In this document: in pieces, positions 1 to 6,964 of the stretch
How the letters are laid out: each line of letters opens with the position of its first letter
Position numbering within the stretch: position 1 is the first letter of the stretch
Source: Flavobacterium sp. MC2016-06
GTDB lineage: Bacteria > Bacteroidota > Bacteroidia > Flavobacteriales > Flavobacteriaceae
Length of the DNA stretch: 28,239 bases
NCBI RefSeq assembly: GCF_009711165.2
Contig: NZ_WMID02000048.1
Span: 1 to 28,239 of the forward strand
Direction of reading: 5' to 3'
The notes under the pieces: generated by a model
Told to the model about the DNA's origin: nothing
What the model saw: only the letters and a program-made list of their open reading frames with translations
Database searches by the model: none
Made by a program: the position numbers and the translations under genes

Positions 1-38
1 ATTACAATGCCGATCTGGTAATTTCGATTTTCATTCAA

Positions 39-70
39 TCCCCGGTTTTGCTGGGTTTTTTATTTTTTTA
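39..70 (+). terminator. Putative rho-independent terminator of an upstream gene
   Basis: A short stem CCCGG/CTGGG (one G-U pair) with loop TTTTG is followed by a T-rich tail (TTTTTTATTTTTTT). It probably ends a + strand transcript that begins left of the window. The stem is only 5 bp, so this is a moderate call. Confidence 0.5.
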
Positions 71-144
71 AGGGTTTAGTGAGGATTCTTTAATCTTTCC
101 TTTCCTGTCTTTTTAAGCTTTTTGAGATTGTTTTGACTGGTTCT

Positions 145-168
145 CGCAAAGACGCAAAGGCGCAGAGT
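145..168. repeat. Octamer tandem repeat CGCAAAGA x3
   Basis: Three adjacent octamers are visible: CGCAAAGA, CGCAAAGG and CGCAGAGT. Similar CGCAAAG strings are scattered between genes in many Bacteroidota genomes as far as I recall; that is memory, not a search. No function is evident. Confidence 0.6.
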
Positions 169-248
169 CTCTCTTTTTCTTCTAAAAATGGGATTTAAGC
201 CTAAGAAAAACACTTTTATAATTATATCAAAAGAATGTTTATTATAAA

Positions 249-339
249 AACAGCTCCCCTAGCCCCGATGGAAGTGGAAATCCTTTTGCTTTTTTCTTTA
301 AAAAGAAAAAGATTGAAACGCACAGCGGGAAACAGCTCC
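249..339. repeat. Dispersed intergenic repeat or structured RNA candidate
   Basis: A block of about 90 bp is bounded by identical 9-base direct repeats AACAGCTCC (249-257 and 331-339). Inside are the string AGCCCCGATGGAAGTGG, a CTTTTTTCTTT/AAAAAGAAAAAG hairpin around 289-310, and CCCG (264-267), which can pair with CGGG (326-329) to close a longer structure. I recall very similar blocks between genes in many Flavobacterium genomes. It could be a dispersed repeat or a structured RNA; an alignment to the Rfam Flavo-1 family would be one test, but I cannot confirm membership. Confidence 0.55.
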
Positions 340-407
340 TCATTATATCTAAACTTCTATCCTTATATATTATATATAAATCTATTCCTTATATATATGT
401 ATAAAAA

Positions 408-438
408 AACCTAACAGGTTTTGGAAACCTGTTAGGTT
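408..438 (-). terminator. Perfect 14-bp hairpin, likely terminator
   Basis: AACCTAACAGGTTT (408-421) and its perfect complement (425-438) form a 14-bp stem with a 3-nt loop. Read on the - strand the stem is followed by seven T residues, which fits an intrinsic terminator for the leftward gene at 567-1247, although about 130 bp past its stop. It also resembles the second hairpin at 516-546, so both may be members of a repeat family. Confidence 0.6.
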
Positions 439-515
439 GTGTACGAAACTATATACCTATTATATAATGGAGTAAAATTGTACTTATATATTATACTAAG
501 GACTTTTAAAAATCA

Positions 516-546
516 AACTCGACAGGTTTTAAAAACTTGTCGGGTT
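516..546 (-). terminator. 14-bp hairpin with two G-U pairs, likely terminator
   Basis: AACTCGACAGGTTT (516-529) pairs with AAACTTGTCGGGTT (533-546), with two wobble pairs. It lies 20 bp past the stop of the leftward DUF4294 gene, the natural place for its terminator, though the T tail after it on the - strand is broken (TTTGATTTTT). Confidence 0.55.
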
Positions 547-566
547 GCATAGAATGTAATAGTACT

Positions 567-1247
567 TTAATTTTTACTAATTGCTTTGGCTTTTTGGTCC
601 CACTTCTCTGTTAGATCATCATAGTTTACAGGACTGGCTGGTTTTTGGTTTATTAACCTTCCTGATTCAAATGCCCTGACTAGAATTGTTTCTATGAGAT
701 AATCTTCATTTACATCATAAGGTTTATACTCTGTCTTTAGACTTATGTCAAATAAATTGGCAGTTGTATTTGACACAAAAGCTTTAAAACCGCTTTTAAG
801 AGTTCGTATGAGTTCGTAGGTTGTAATTCCAGTTTGTCTGTGAATTAGTTTTACTAATATCTGCCCTTGCTTGCGTGAAAGCTTTTTTAATCGGTCTTCA
901 AATTCATTATTAAGGTAGTCTTCTACAATCTTAAAATATTTCTTCTTTTCGCGATTGGTTTTTAAGCGCGCCATTCCGTTATTAAGACCTGTTAATCGAT
1001 CTGAGGCTAATTTTGCATACGGATATGTTTTATATACTCGATTCTGAAGAATCAAGAATTGCTTTTGTGCTTCGGGATCTAACTTTTCTTTTGAAATGAT
1101 AATCTCCGGTAATTGGATGGTATCATTTAAAATAGAATCATTTTCTGTTAGTATATATCCCATTTCTTTGTTTTCTTTGGGAGTTACTTGGGCTTGACTT
1201 GCAAAGGAAATCAATATAAAAAACAAAATGCAGCTGGTTAATCTCAT
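567..1247 (-). CDS. DUF4294 domain-containing secreted protein
   Basis: This 226-residue protein starts with a clear Sec signal peptide (hydrophobic stretch about residues 5-15, cleavage probably after SQA at about residue 19). The rest is a basic, mostly helical domain: LQNRVYKTYPYAKLASD around 67-83, RKQGQILVKLIHRQTG around 124-139, and a C-terminal part rich in Asp and Lys. This pattern is what I know as DUF4294, a Bacteroidota-specific family of unknown function. It is divergent from the M42 peptidase gene, with 81 bp between the starts, so the two may share a regulatory region. The ATG start is supported by the signal peptide beginning there. Function is unknown; an envelope location is inferred from the signal peptide. 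Confidence 0.8.
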   Translation of the reverse strand: MRLTSCILFFILISFASQAQVTPKENKEMGYILTENDSILNDTIQLPEIIISKEKLDPEAQKQFLILQNRVYKTYPYAKLASDRLTGLNNGMARLKTNREKKKYFKIVEDYLNNEFEDRLKKLSRKQGQILVKLIHRQTGITTYELIRTLKSGFKAFVSNTTANLFDISLKTEYKPYDVNEDYLIETILVRAFESGRLINQKPASPVNYDDLTEKWDQKAKAISKN

Positions 1248-1297
1248 GGAGTCTTAATTTAAATGTAAAATTATATATTTATACACAACTCTAATAC

Positions 1298-1305
1298 CAA
1301 ATTTA
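1298..1305 (-). promoter_or_regulatory. -7 element for the DUF4294 gene
   Basis: On the - strand this reads TAAATTTG, a full match to the Bacteroidota -7 consensus TAnnTTTG, 50 bp before the ATG of the leftward gene. No TTG at proper spacing for a -33 element is seen, so the call rests on the -7 box only. Confidence 0.35.
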
Positions 1306-1328
1306 TAAATTAGCAAAAAAATATTTTT

Positions 1329-2417
1329 ATGAGCACGAAATCTATCTTAAAAGATACCTCTATAGCTTTTCTAGAAAGCTACCTTAATAACGCCTCTCCT
1401 ACTGGTTACGAAAGCGAAGGACAAAAACTTTGGATGAATTATTTAAAACCTTATGTTGATACTTTTATTACAGACACTTATGGAACTGCTGTTGGTGTAA
1501 TTAATCCAGATGCTCCTTTTAAAGTTGTAATTGAAGGTCATGCAGATGAAATTTCTTGGTATGTAAACTACATTACAGAAGATGGATTATTGTATGTGAT
1601 AAGAAATGGTGGTTCTGATCATCAAATTGCACCATCAAAGAGAGTTCACATTCATACTAAAAAAGGTATTGTAAAAGGTGTTTTTGGCTGGCCGGCAATT
1701 CATACAAGATTACGCGATAAGGAAGAATCTCCAAAAATCAGTAATATTTTTATTGACCTTGGCTGCGAAACTAAAGAACAGGTTGAAGCAATGGGTGTGC
1801 ATGTAGGTTGTGTGATTACTTATCCTGATGAATTTATGATTTTGAACGAAAATAAATTTGTGTGTCGTGCAATTGACAACAGAATGGGTGGCTTTATGAT
1901 TGCGGAGGTTGCTCGTTTATTAAAAGAAAATAAAAAAGAATTGCCTTTTGGTTTATACATTGTAAACTCGGTTCAGGAAGAAATTGGTCTTCGCGGTGCC
2001 GAAATGATTGCCCAAACGATTAAACCAAACGTTGCTATTGTTACTGATGTCTGCCACGATACTACAACTCCAATGATTGATAAAAAAGTAGAAGGCGATC
2101 TTAAAATGGGGAAAGGTCCAGTTATTGCTTATGCTCCTGCTGTTCAAAATAAACTGCGTGATTTAATTGTTGATACTGCCGAAGCTAATAAAATTCCGTT
2201 TCAACGTCATGCAACTTCTCGTGCTACAGGAACGGATACTGATGCTTTTGCTTACAGTAACGGCGGTGTAGCTTCTGCATTAATTTCACTTCCTTTACGT
2301 TATATGCACACAACTGTAGAAATGGTACACAGAGAAGATGTAGAAAATGTGATTAAGCTAATCTACGAATCTTTATTAAAGATTGAAAACAATGAAACTT
2401 TTTCTTATTTTAAATAA
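1329..2417 (+). CDS. M42 family metallopeptidase (aminopeptidase)
   Basis: This 362-residue cytosolic protein fits the M42 family of dinuclear-metal aminopeptidases (FrvX / glutamyl aminopeptidase type). Metal and catalytic motifs appear in order: EGHADEI around residues 69-75 (His and Asp ligand), AIDNRMGG around 181-188 (bridging Asp), QEEIGLRGAE around 217-226 (catalytic Glu pair), TDVCHDTT around 240 (Asp ligand) and MHTTVEMVHRED near 327-338 (final His). Length is normal for the family. There is no signal peptide, so it acts inside the cell, most likely trimming N-terminal residues from peptides. It stands alone, divergent from the DUF4294 gene; the downstream regulator starts 74 bp later, past a hairpin. 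Confidence 0.9.
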   Translation: MSTKSILKDTSIAFLESYLNNASPTGYESEGQKLWMNYLKPYVDTFITDTYGTAVGVINPDAPFKVVIEGHADEISWYVNYITEDGLLYVIRNGGSDHQIAPSKRVHIHTKKGIVKGVFGWPAIHTRLRDKEESPKISNIFIDLGCETKEQVEAMGVHVGCVITYPDEFMILNENKFVCRAIDNRMGGFMIAEVARLLKENKKELPFGLYIVNSVQEEIGLRGAEMIAQTIKPNVAIVTDVCHDTTTPMIDKKVEGDLKMGKGPVIAYAPAVQNKLRDLIVDTAEANKIPFQRHATSRATGTDTDAFAYSNGGVASALISLPLRYMHTTVEMVHREDVENVIKLIYESLLKIENNETFSYFK

Positions 2418-2432
2418 GAATCAAACTAAAAC

Positions 2433-2477
2433 GTTGATTTGGTTATTTGATGGAAATCATTGAATAACTAAATCAAC
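2433..2477 (+). promoter_or_regulatory. Long hairpin just upstream of the response regulator start
   Basis: GTTGATTTGGTTATT (2433-2447) pairs with AATAACTAAATCAAC (2463-2477) with one G-U pair. The loop can pair further (TGAT 2448-2451 with ATCA 2456-2459), leaving a GGAA tetraloop. It ends 14 bp before the ATG of the regulator. No T tail follows on either strand, so it is not a standard intrinsic terminator; it could be an operator or an mRNA leader structure. Confidence 0.45.
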
Positions 2478-2491
2478 AAATAAAAAACAGG

Positions 2492-3172
2492 ATGAAAATT
2501 TTACTACTCGAAGACGATTTTACTTTATCTAAAGAAATCTCAGCATTCTTTACTTTAAAAGAGTTCGAGTGTTTTCCTTATTATGATGGTTCTTTATTAT
2601 TAAAGAAATATGTGCCATACGAATATGATTTAATTATTCTAGATATTAATGTTCCTGGAACAACTGGAATTGAGGTTTGCAAGGGCATTCGAGAAATCGA
2701 TAAAAAAACCCCTATAATTATGCTGACTGCTTTTAGTGAAATTGAAGATAAACTGGCTTCTTTTGATAATGGTGCTGATGATTATTTGGTAAAACCTTTT
2801 CACTTTGAAGAATTATACGCTAGAATTTCATCACTATTAAGACGGAAAGATATTCCGCAGCAAAGCGAAAAGAAAATCATCATTCAGGATTTAGAGATTC
2901 AGGAAGAAGAAATGAAAGTTTTTCGTTCTGGTGAAGAAATAAAACTTACTCCAAAAGAGTTTAAGTTGATTTCTATTTTGGCTCATGCTAAAGGCAAAGT
3001 ATTGTCAAAACAATTTATTGCCGAAAAACTTTGGGATTATCATATCGAAACGAATCAAAATACGATTGAGGTTTATATTAATTTTTTAAGAAAGAAGATT
3101 GATAAGGATCACGAAACAAAACTTATTAGAACCAAAGTTGGTTATGGATATTATTTAAGCGATCAGGAATGA
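2492..3172 (+). CDS. OmpR/PhoB-family response regulator
   Basis: This 226-residue regulator has a receiver domain (about 1-115) followed by an OmpR-type winged-helix DNA-binding domain (about 127-223). Visible receiver residues are the acidic pair D8/D9, phospho-acceptor D51 in ILDINVP, T79 in MLTAF and K101 in LVKPF, all as expected for an active receiver. The C-terminal domain shows LTPKEFKLI and NTIEVYINFLRKKID, typical of the recognition-helix region. It overlaps the kinase gene by four bases (ATGA), so the two are translated together. It lies upstream of an efflux operon preceded by phased repeats at 4535-4574, and I infer it activates that operon, as CusR and CzcR do. Confidence 0.92.
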   Translation: MKILLLEDDFTLSKEISAFFTLKEFECFPYYDGSLLLKKYVPYEYDLIILDINVPGTTGIEVCKGIREIDKKTPIIMLTAFSEIEDKLASFDNGADDYLVKPFHFEELYARISSLLRRKDIPQQSEKKIIIQDLEIQEEEMKVFRSGEEIKLTPKEFKLISILAHAKGKVLSKQFIAEKLWDYHIETNQNTIEVYINFLRKKIDKDHETKLIRTKVGYGYYLSDQE

Positions 3173-4530
3173 CATTAAAAAATCGAATTTCACTTTTAGT
3201 AAGTTTATTGTTTACAATCCTTTTTGGGTTGGCTTCTACCGTGATATTCGTTTTATATTCTAATTATAGAAAGGAAGAATTTAGGGATCGATTAGAAATT
3301 AAGGCTTTATCTAATATCAAACTTTTGGTAAACGTTAAGCAGATCGATAATCAGCTTTTGAAAATCATTGATCAAAATTCGATCAATAAGTTATATGACG
3401 AAAAAACACTGGTTTTTGATTCTAACTATAAACTTATTTACAGCAGTATTGACGATGCTAAAATTAACTGGTCTATTGATGATTTAAAATATCTTAAAAA
3501 GAATAAAACCTTTTTTAAACAGCAAGGTGATTATGAGGTTTACGGGGTTTTTTATGATACAAAAGATCGTGATTTTTATGCCTTAATATCGGCTACAGAT
3601 GATTATGGACAAAAGAAATTACTTTTCCTGCGTTACACTTTAATTATATCTTATCTCTTTTTTACTTGTTTATGCTGGGTTATTACGTCATTTACAGTAA
3701 AAAAACTGATGAGTCCGCTGAGTGTATTTCATCAAAAAATAAAAAACATAAACGAAAACAATCTTGATACTCGTATTGAATCTAAAAGCAATAAGGATGA
3801 AATTGATTTGATTGCTAATGAGTTTAATTTTATGATGGACAGGATTGAGCTTTCGTACCAGAGGCAAAAGGAATTTACGGCCCACGCCTCACACGAACTT
3901 AGGACTCCTTTGTCTAGAATTACTTCTCAGATTGAGAATGTTACGGCTGATCCTAAAACTAATCCTGAAAATAAATCTTTTTTAAATACCATTTTATCTG
4001 ATGTTAATCAATTAACGGAGTTAATCAATTCATTGCTGATTTTGTCTAAAATCGATAATAAAAGGCACGAAAACAATGAAATACACCGCATGGATGAAAT
4101 TTTGTTTTCGGCTATCGAAAAATTAAATAAAAGTTATCCCGATTTCGTTATTATGTTTGAAATCGAAGAAAACGATAATCTTGATACGGCTTTAGAGATT
4201 AAAGGGAATAAAAATTTATTAGAAATTGCTATTAGCAATGTTCTAAAGAATGCCTGTGTTTATTCTACTAATAAACAAGCGAAAGTAAAAATAAGTACTG
4301 ATAATGAAAATCTAATTCTTTCAATTTCTAATATTGGATTTACATTGAGTGAAGAGGAACAAAAAAATCTTTTTCAGCCTTTTATGCGTGGTAAAAATGC
4401 TAAAGGAACTTCTGGTTTTGGCCTTGGTTTAAGAATTGTACAGCGCATATTAACACTACATAAAGCTGACATAAAATATTCAATTTCAAATATTAACACG
4501 AATTTATTTCAGTTAACTTTTCATTTGTAA
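3169..4530 (+). CDS. Two-component sensor histidine kinase
   Basis: This 453-residue inner-membrane kinase has TM1 at about 9-30, a periplasmic region of about 120 residues, TM2 at about 155-177, a HAMP linker, and a HisKA domain with SHELRTP, where H242 is the phospho-accepting His. The HATPase domain has an N box (NVLKNACVYS) and a GFGLGL G box near the C-terminus. It is the partner of the regulator that overlaps its start. The sensor region contains no His, Cys or Met residue, which is unexpected if it senses Zn, Co, Ni, Cu or Ag directly in the way CzcS or CusS do. Sensing through acidic residues, another protein or membrane state are alternatives. Placement next to an RND operon suggests it controls metal or toxicant efflux. 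Confidence 0.92.
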   Translation: MTLKNRISLLVSLLFTILFGLASTVIFVLYSNYRKEEFRDRLEIKALSNIKLLVNVKQIDNQLLKIIDQNSINKLYDEKTLVFDSNYKLIYSSIDDAKINWSIDDLKYLKKNKTFFKQQGDYEVYGVFYDTKDRDFYALISATDDYGQKKLLFLRYTLIISYLFFTCLCWVITSFTVKKLMSPLSVFHQKIKNINENNLDTRIESKSNKDEIDLIANEFNFMMDRIELSYQRQKEFTAHASHELRTPLSRITSQIENVTADPKTNPENKSFLNTILSDVNQLTELINSLLILSKIDNKRHENNEIHRMDEILFSAIEKLNKSYPDFVIMFEIEENDNLDTALEIKGNKNLLEIAISNVLKNACVYSTNKQAKVKISTDNENLILSISNIGFTLSEEEQKNLFQPFMRGKNAKGTSGFGLGLRIVQRILTLHKADIKYSISNINTNLFQLTFHL

Positions 4531-4534
4531 GTAA

Positions 4535-4574
4535 TTTTAAGCTATTTTTAAGGTAGATTTTAAGGCGTCTTAAA
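4535..4574 (+). promoter_or_regulatory. Four phased TTTTAAG-like repeats, probable regulator binding site
   Basis: TTTTAAG occurs at 4535-4541, 4546-4552 and 4558-4564, and a variant TCTTAAA at 4568-4574. Steps are 11, 12 and 10 bp, about one helical turn, so all lie on one face of the DNA. OmpR-family regulators usually bind direct repeats at 10-11 bp. The last repeat sits where a -33 element would be, and no TTG is seen there, fitting an activator that replaces a missing -33 contact. Assignment to the neighbouring regulator is inferred. Confidence 0.6.
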
Positions 4575-4586
4575 GTCTGACAATAG

Positions 4587-4594
4587 CATATTTG
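4587..4594 (+). promoter_or_regulatory. -7 element of the efflux operon
   Basis: CATATTTG matches the Bacteroidota TAnnTTTG box in all but the first base. It lies 20 bp before the ATG of the TolC-type gene and about 20 bp (centre to centre) after the last TTTTAAG-like repeat. No -33 TTG is present, which fits an activated promoter. Confidence 0.45.
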
Positions 4595-4614
4595 TATAAA
4601 TTAAAAATGATACA

Positions 4615-5862
4615 ATGAAAAAGTTATTTGCATTACTACTATTCGCGCTGTTTAATCAGGCTGCAATGGCTCAAAAAACGGTCACTCTTCAAGACTGTGA
4701 AACTCAATTTTTAAAAAAAAATCTTTTCTTACTGGCATCTCAATATAATATTGATGCCTCTAAAGCGCTGACAATGCAAGCCAAAATTTGGGATAACCCT
4801 ACAATTACGGCAGAATTGAATGCTTACAATCCAGAAAGAGATCAGTTTTTTGATATTGGAAAAGATGGGCAAAAGGCTTTTGGAATTGAACAGTTAATTT
4901 ATTTGGGCGGAAAAAAACGCAACGAAGTTAAATTGGCTCAAGCCAATGAACAATTGGCTTCGTTTCAATTTAATGATCTTTTGAGGACATTAAAACTGCA
5001 ATTGCGTAAAAGCTTTTATACGGTTTATTACAATAGCAGGAATCTTGAAACAACAGATAAACAGCTTGTTCATCTTGAAGATTTGATTAGTTCTTACACT
5101 ATTCAGGCGCAAAAAGGAAATGTACCTTTAAAAGATGTTGTGCGTTTACAATCGCTTTATCTGAATTTTAAGAATGAACGAATGGAAGTTGTTAATGACA
5201 ATATTGAAGAACAGGCAAATTTAAAATTACTTTTAAATGAAACTGAAAATGTAGTTCCGGTTGTATCAAAAGAAGAGTTTGAGAAATACCTAAAAACTAT
5301 TGACTTCGATTTAAAAACATTTGAAGCTGATGCTATCACAAATCGTCCTGATTATCTAGCGAAACAAAAAGAAATTGATGCGAATGAATTGAATGTAAAA
5401 TGGCAGAAATCACTTTCTGTTCCTGATATTACTGTAGGTGCTAACTACGATCAACGAAGCGGGGCTTTTAACAAAGAAGCTAATTTGACTCTTGGAATTC
5501 CGTTACCGCTTTGGAATAAAAACAAAGGAAATATCAAATATGCACAAACAATATTAGAGCAATCTAAGGTTGACAAGCAAAATTTTGAATTACAGCTGCA
5601 AACTGAAATTACATCGGCTTGGACTAAATGGGACGAATCCCGTAAAAACTATACTGTAATTAAACCTACTGTAAATGCCGATTTTGAAGCGGTTTATAAT
5701 GGAATCTTAACCAATTTTCAGAAACGAAATATCAGCATTTTAGAATTTACAGATTTTATGGAAAGTTATAATCAAGCTACAATTCAAGTAAATGAACTAA
5801 AGAAAAAGGTAGCACTTTCTGCTGAAGAACTTAATAGTACAATCAATAAAGACTTATTTTAA
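4615..5862 (+). CDS. TolC-family outer-membrane efflux protein (CzcC-like)
   Basis: This 415-residue protein has a Sec signal peptide (cleavage about residue 19-20, AMA-Q) and the long helical repeats of outer-membrane efflux proteins. Two duplicated halves are seen: one begins at about residue 22 with VTLQDCETQFLKKN, the second near 215-225. The NPTITAELNAYNP region (about 60-72) and GIPLPLWNKNKGNIKYAQ (about 292-309) match the CzcC/CusC-type family. It should form the outer-membrane duct of a tripartite pump with the adaptor starting 12 bp downstream and the RND pump further on. Length is normal. It is the first gene of the operon after the phased repeats. Family is sure, transported ion is not. 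Confidence 0.88.
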   Translation: MKKLFALLLFALFNQAAMAQKTVTLQDCETQFLKKNLFLLASQYNIDASKALTMQAKIWDNPTITAELNAYNPERDQFFDIGKDGQKAFGIEQLIYLGGKKRNEVKLAQANEQLASFQFNDLLRTLKLQLRKSFYTVYYNSRNLETTDKQLVHLEDLISSYTIQAQKGNVPLKDVVRLQSLYLNFKNERMEVVNDNIEEQANLKLLLNETENVVPVVSKEEFEKYLKTIDFDLKTFEADAITNRPDYLAKQKEIDANELNVKWQKSLSVPDITVGANYDQRSGAFNKEANLTLGIPLPLWNKNKGNIKYAQTILEQSKVDKQNFELQLQTEITSAWTKWDESRKNYTVIKPTVNADFEAVYNGILTNFQKRNISILEFTDFMESYNQATIQVNELKKKVALSAEELNSTINKDLF

Positions 5863-5874
5863 AACTAAAGAAAA

Positions 5875-6960
5875 ATGAAACATAAACTAATTATAGGAAT
5901 TGCGATTGTAAGTCTATCTATCACAAGTTGTAAAAAGGAAGTTGAAAATCCTGATACGAATACTTCTTTTGTATTAAGTGATGAAATGCTAAAATCTACC
6001 ACTACTGCTCCAGCTGAAACGCAGCCCGTAAAAAATGAATTGAGTTTTTATGGTAAAATAACTGCTGACAACAATAAAATGATTGACGTTTATCCGCTTG
6101 TTGGAGGAAATGTTATGAAAGTAAATGTTGAGCTTGGTGATTATGTAAAGAAAGGACAAGTTTTGGCTACGATAAAAAGTACCGATGTTGCTGATTTTGA
6201 AAAACAATCTATTGATGCTAAAAATGATTTATTGGTGGCAAAAAATGGACTGAAAGTGGCTCAGGAATTATTTGATGGAAAGTTAAATTCTGAGAGTGAT
6301 GTTCTGCAAGCAAAATCTGAAGTGAACAAAGCGCAATCGCAAGTAAATAAAATTCAAGAGACTTATAAAATTTACAATATTAAAGCGGGTTCTATTTACG
6401 AAGTAACGGCGCCAATAAGTGGTTTTATTATTCAAAAAAGTATCAATCAAGATATGCTTTTAAGAAATGACCGTTCTGAAAACATCTTTGATATTGCTGA
6501 AATCAGCGAAGTATGGGCAATGGCTAATATTAATGAAATTGATATTAATAAAGTAAAACTAGGTACTGATGCTGCTGTAACGACTTTGAGTTATCCTGAT
6601 AAAGTGTTTAAAGGAAAAGTAGATAAAATATATAATGTTATTGATCCTGAAACAAAAGCTATGCAGGCACGCGTTAAACTGAGCAATCCAGGATACATGC
6701 TGAAACCAGATATGAATGCTAACATTAAATTGTCTTTTAACGAAAATGATTCTATGATAGCCGTACCTAGTAAAGCAATAGTTTTTGATAAAAGCAAAAA
6801 TTTTGTTGTCGTTTTTAAAGACCGTAACAATATAGAAACAAGACAGGTTGAAGTTTACAGAGTAGTTGGCGATGTAACTTATATTTCTAGCGGCTTAAAA
6901 GAGAATGAAAAAGTTATTACCAATAATCAATTGTTTATTTATGGTGCCTTAAATAATTAA
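5875..6960 (+). CDS. RND efflux periplasmic adaptor lipoprotein (CzcB-like)
   Basis: This 361-residue membrane-fusion protein has a lipoprotein signal ending SITSC, with C19 as the lipid-bearing residue. A lipoyl-type hairpin domain follows: VYPLVGGNVMKVNVELGD around 70-87, VKKGQVLATIKSTD next, then a helical hairpin (about 105-160), then the other half (APISGFIIQKSINQD). The beta-barrel region (about 205-290) contains DIAEISEVWAMANINEID, typical of HME-RND adaptors. It bridges the TolC-type protein and the inner-membrane pump. It lies 12 bp after the outer-membrane gene and 4 bp before the porin gene, so is surely in the same transcript. No His-rich metal-binding N-terminal extension is present. 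Confidence 0.9.
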   Translation: MKHKLIIGIAIVSLSITSCKKEVENPDTNTSFVLSDEMLKSTTTAPAETQPVKNELSFYGKITADNNKMIDVYPLVGGNVMKVNVELGDYVKKGQVLATIKSTDVADFEKQSIDAKNDLLVAKNGLKVAQELFDGKLNSESDVLQAKSEVNKAQSQVNKIQETYKIYNIKAGSIYEVTAPISGFIIQKSINQDMLLRNDRSENIFDIAEISEVWAMANINEIDINKVKLGTDAAVTTLSYPDKVFKGKVDKIYNVIDPETKAMQARVKLSNPGYMLKPDMNANIKLSFNENDSMIAVPSKAIVFDKSKNFVVVFKDRNNIETRQVEVYRVVGDVTYISSGLKENEKVITNNQLFIYGALNN

Positions 6961-6964
6961 GAAA

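Larger units (their letters stand above)
1..566. other. Repeat-rich non-coding region
   Basis: No gene is supported in this stretch. It holds, in order: a terminator-like hairpin (39-70), an octamer repeat (145-168), a block bounded by short direct repeats (249-339), an AT-rich near-duplicate pair (about 357-381 and 382-405, both beginning CTAT and continuing with CCTTATATAT-like sequence), and two related hairpins (408-438 and 516-546). In frame 1 the first bases could be the last six codons of an upstream + strand gene ending at a TAA (19-21), but this is too short to assign. Confidence 0.7.

Noticed and set aside
1..38. 3' end of a structural RNA at the window edge
   Set aside because: There are too few bases before the hairpin to recognise any RNA, and a short coding tail (stop at 19-21) is equally possible.
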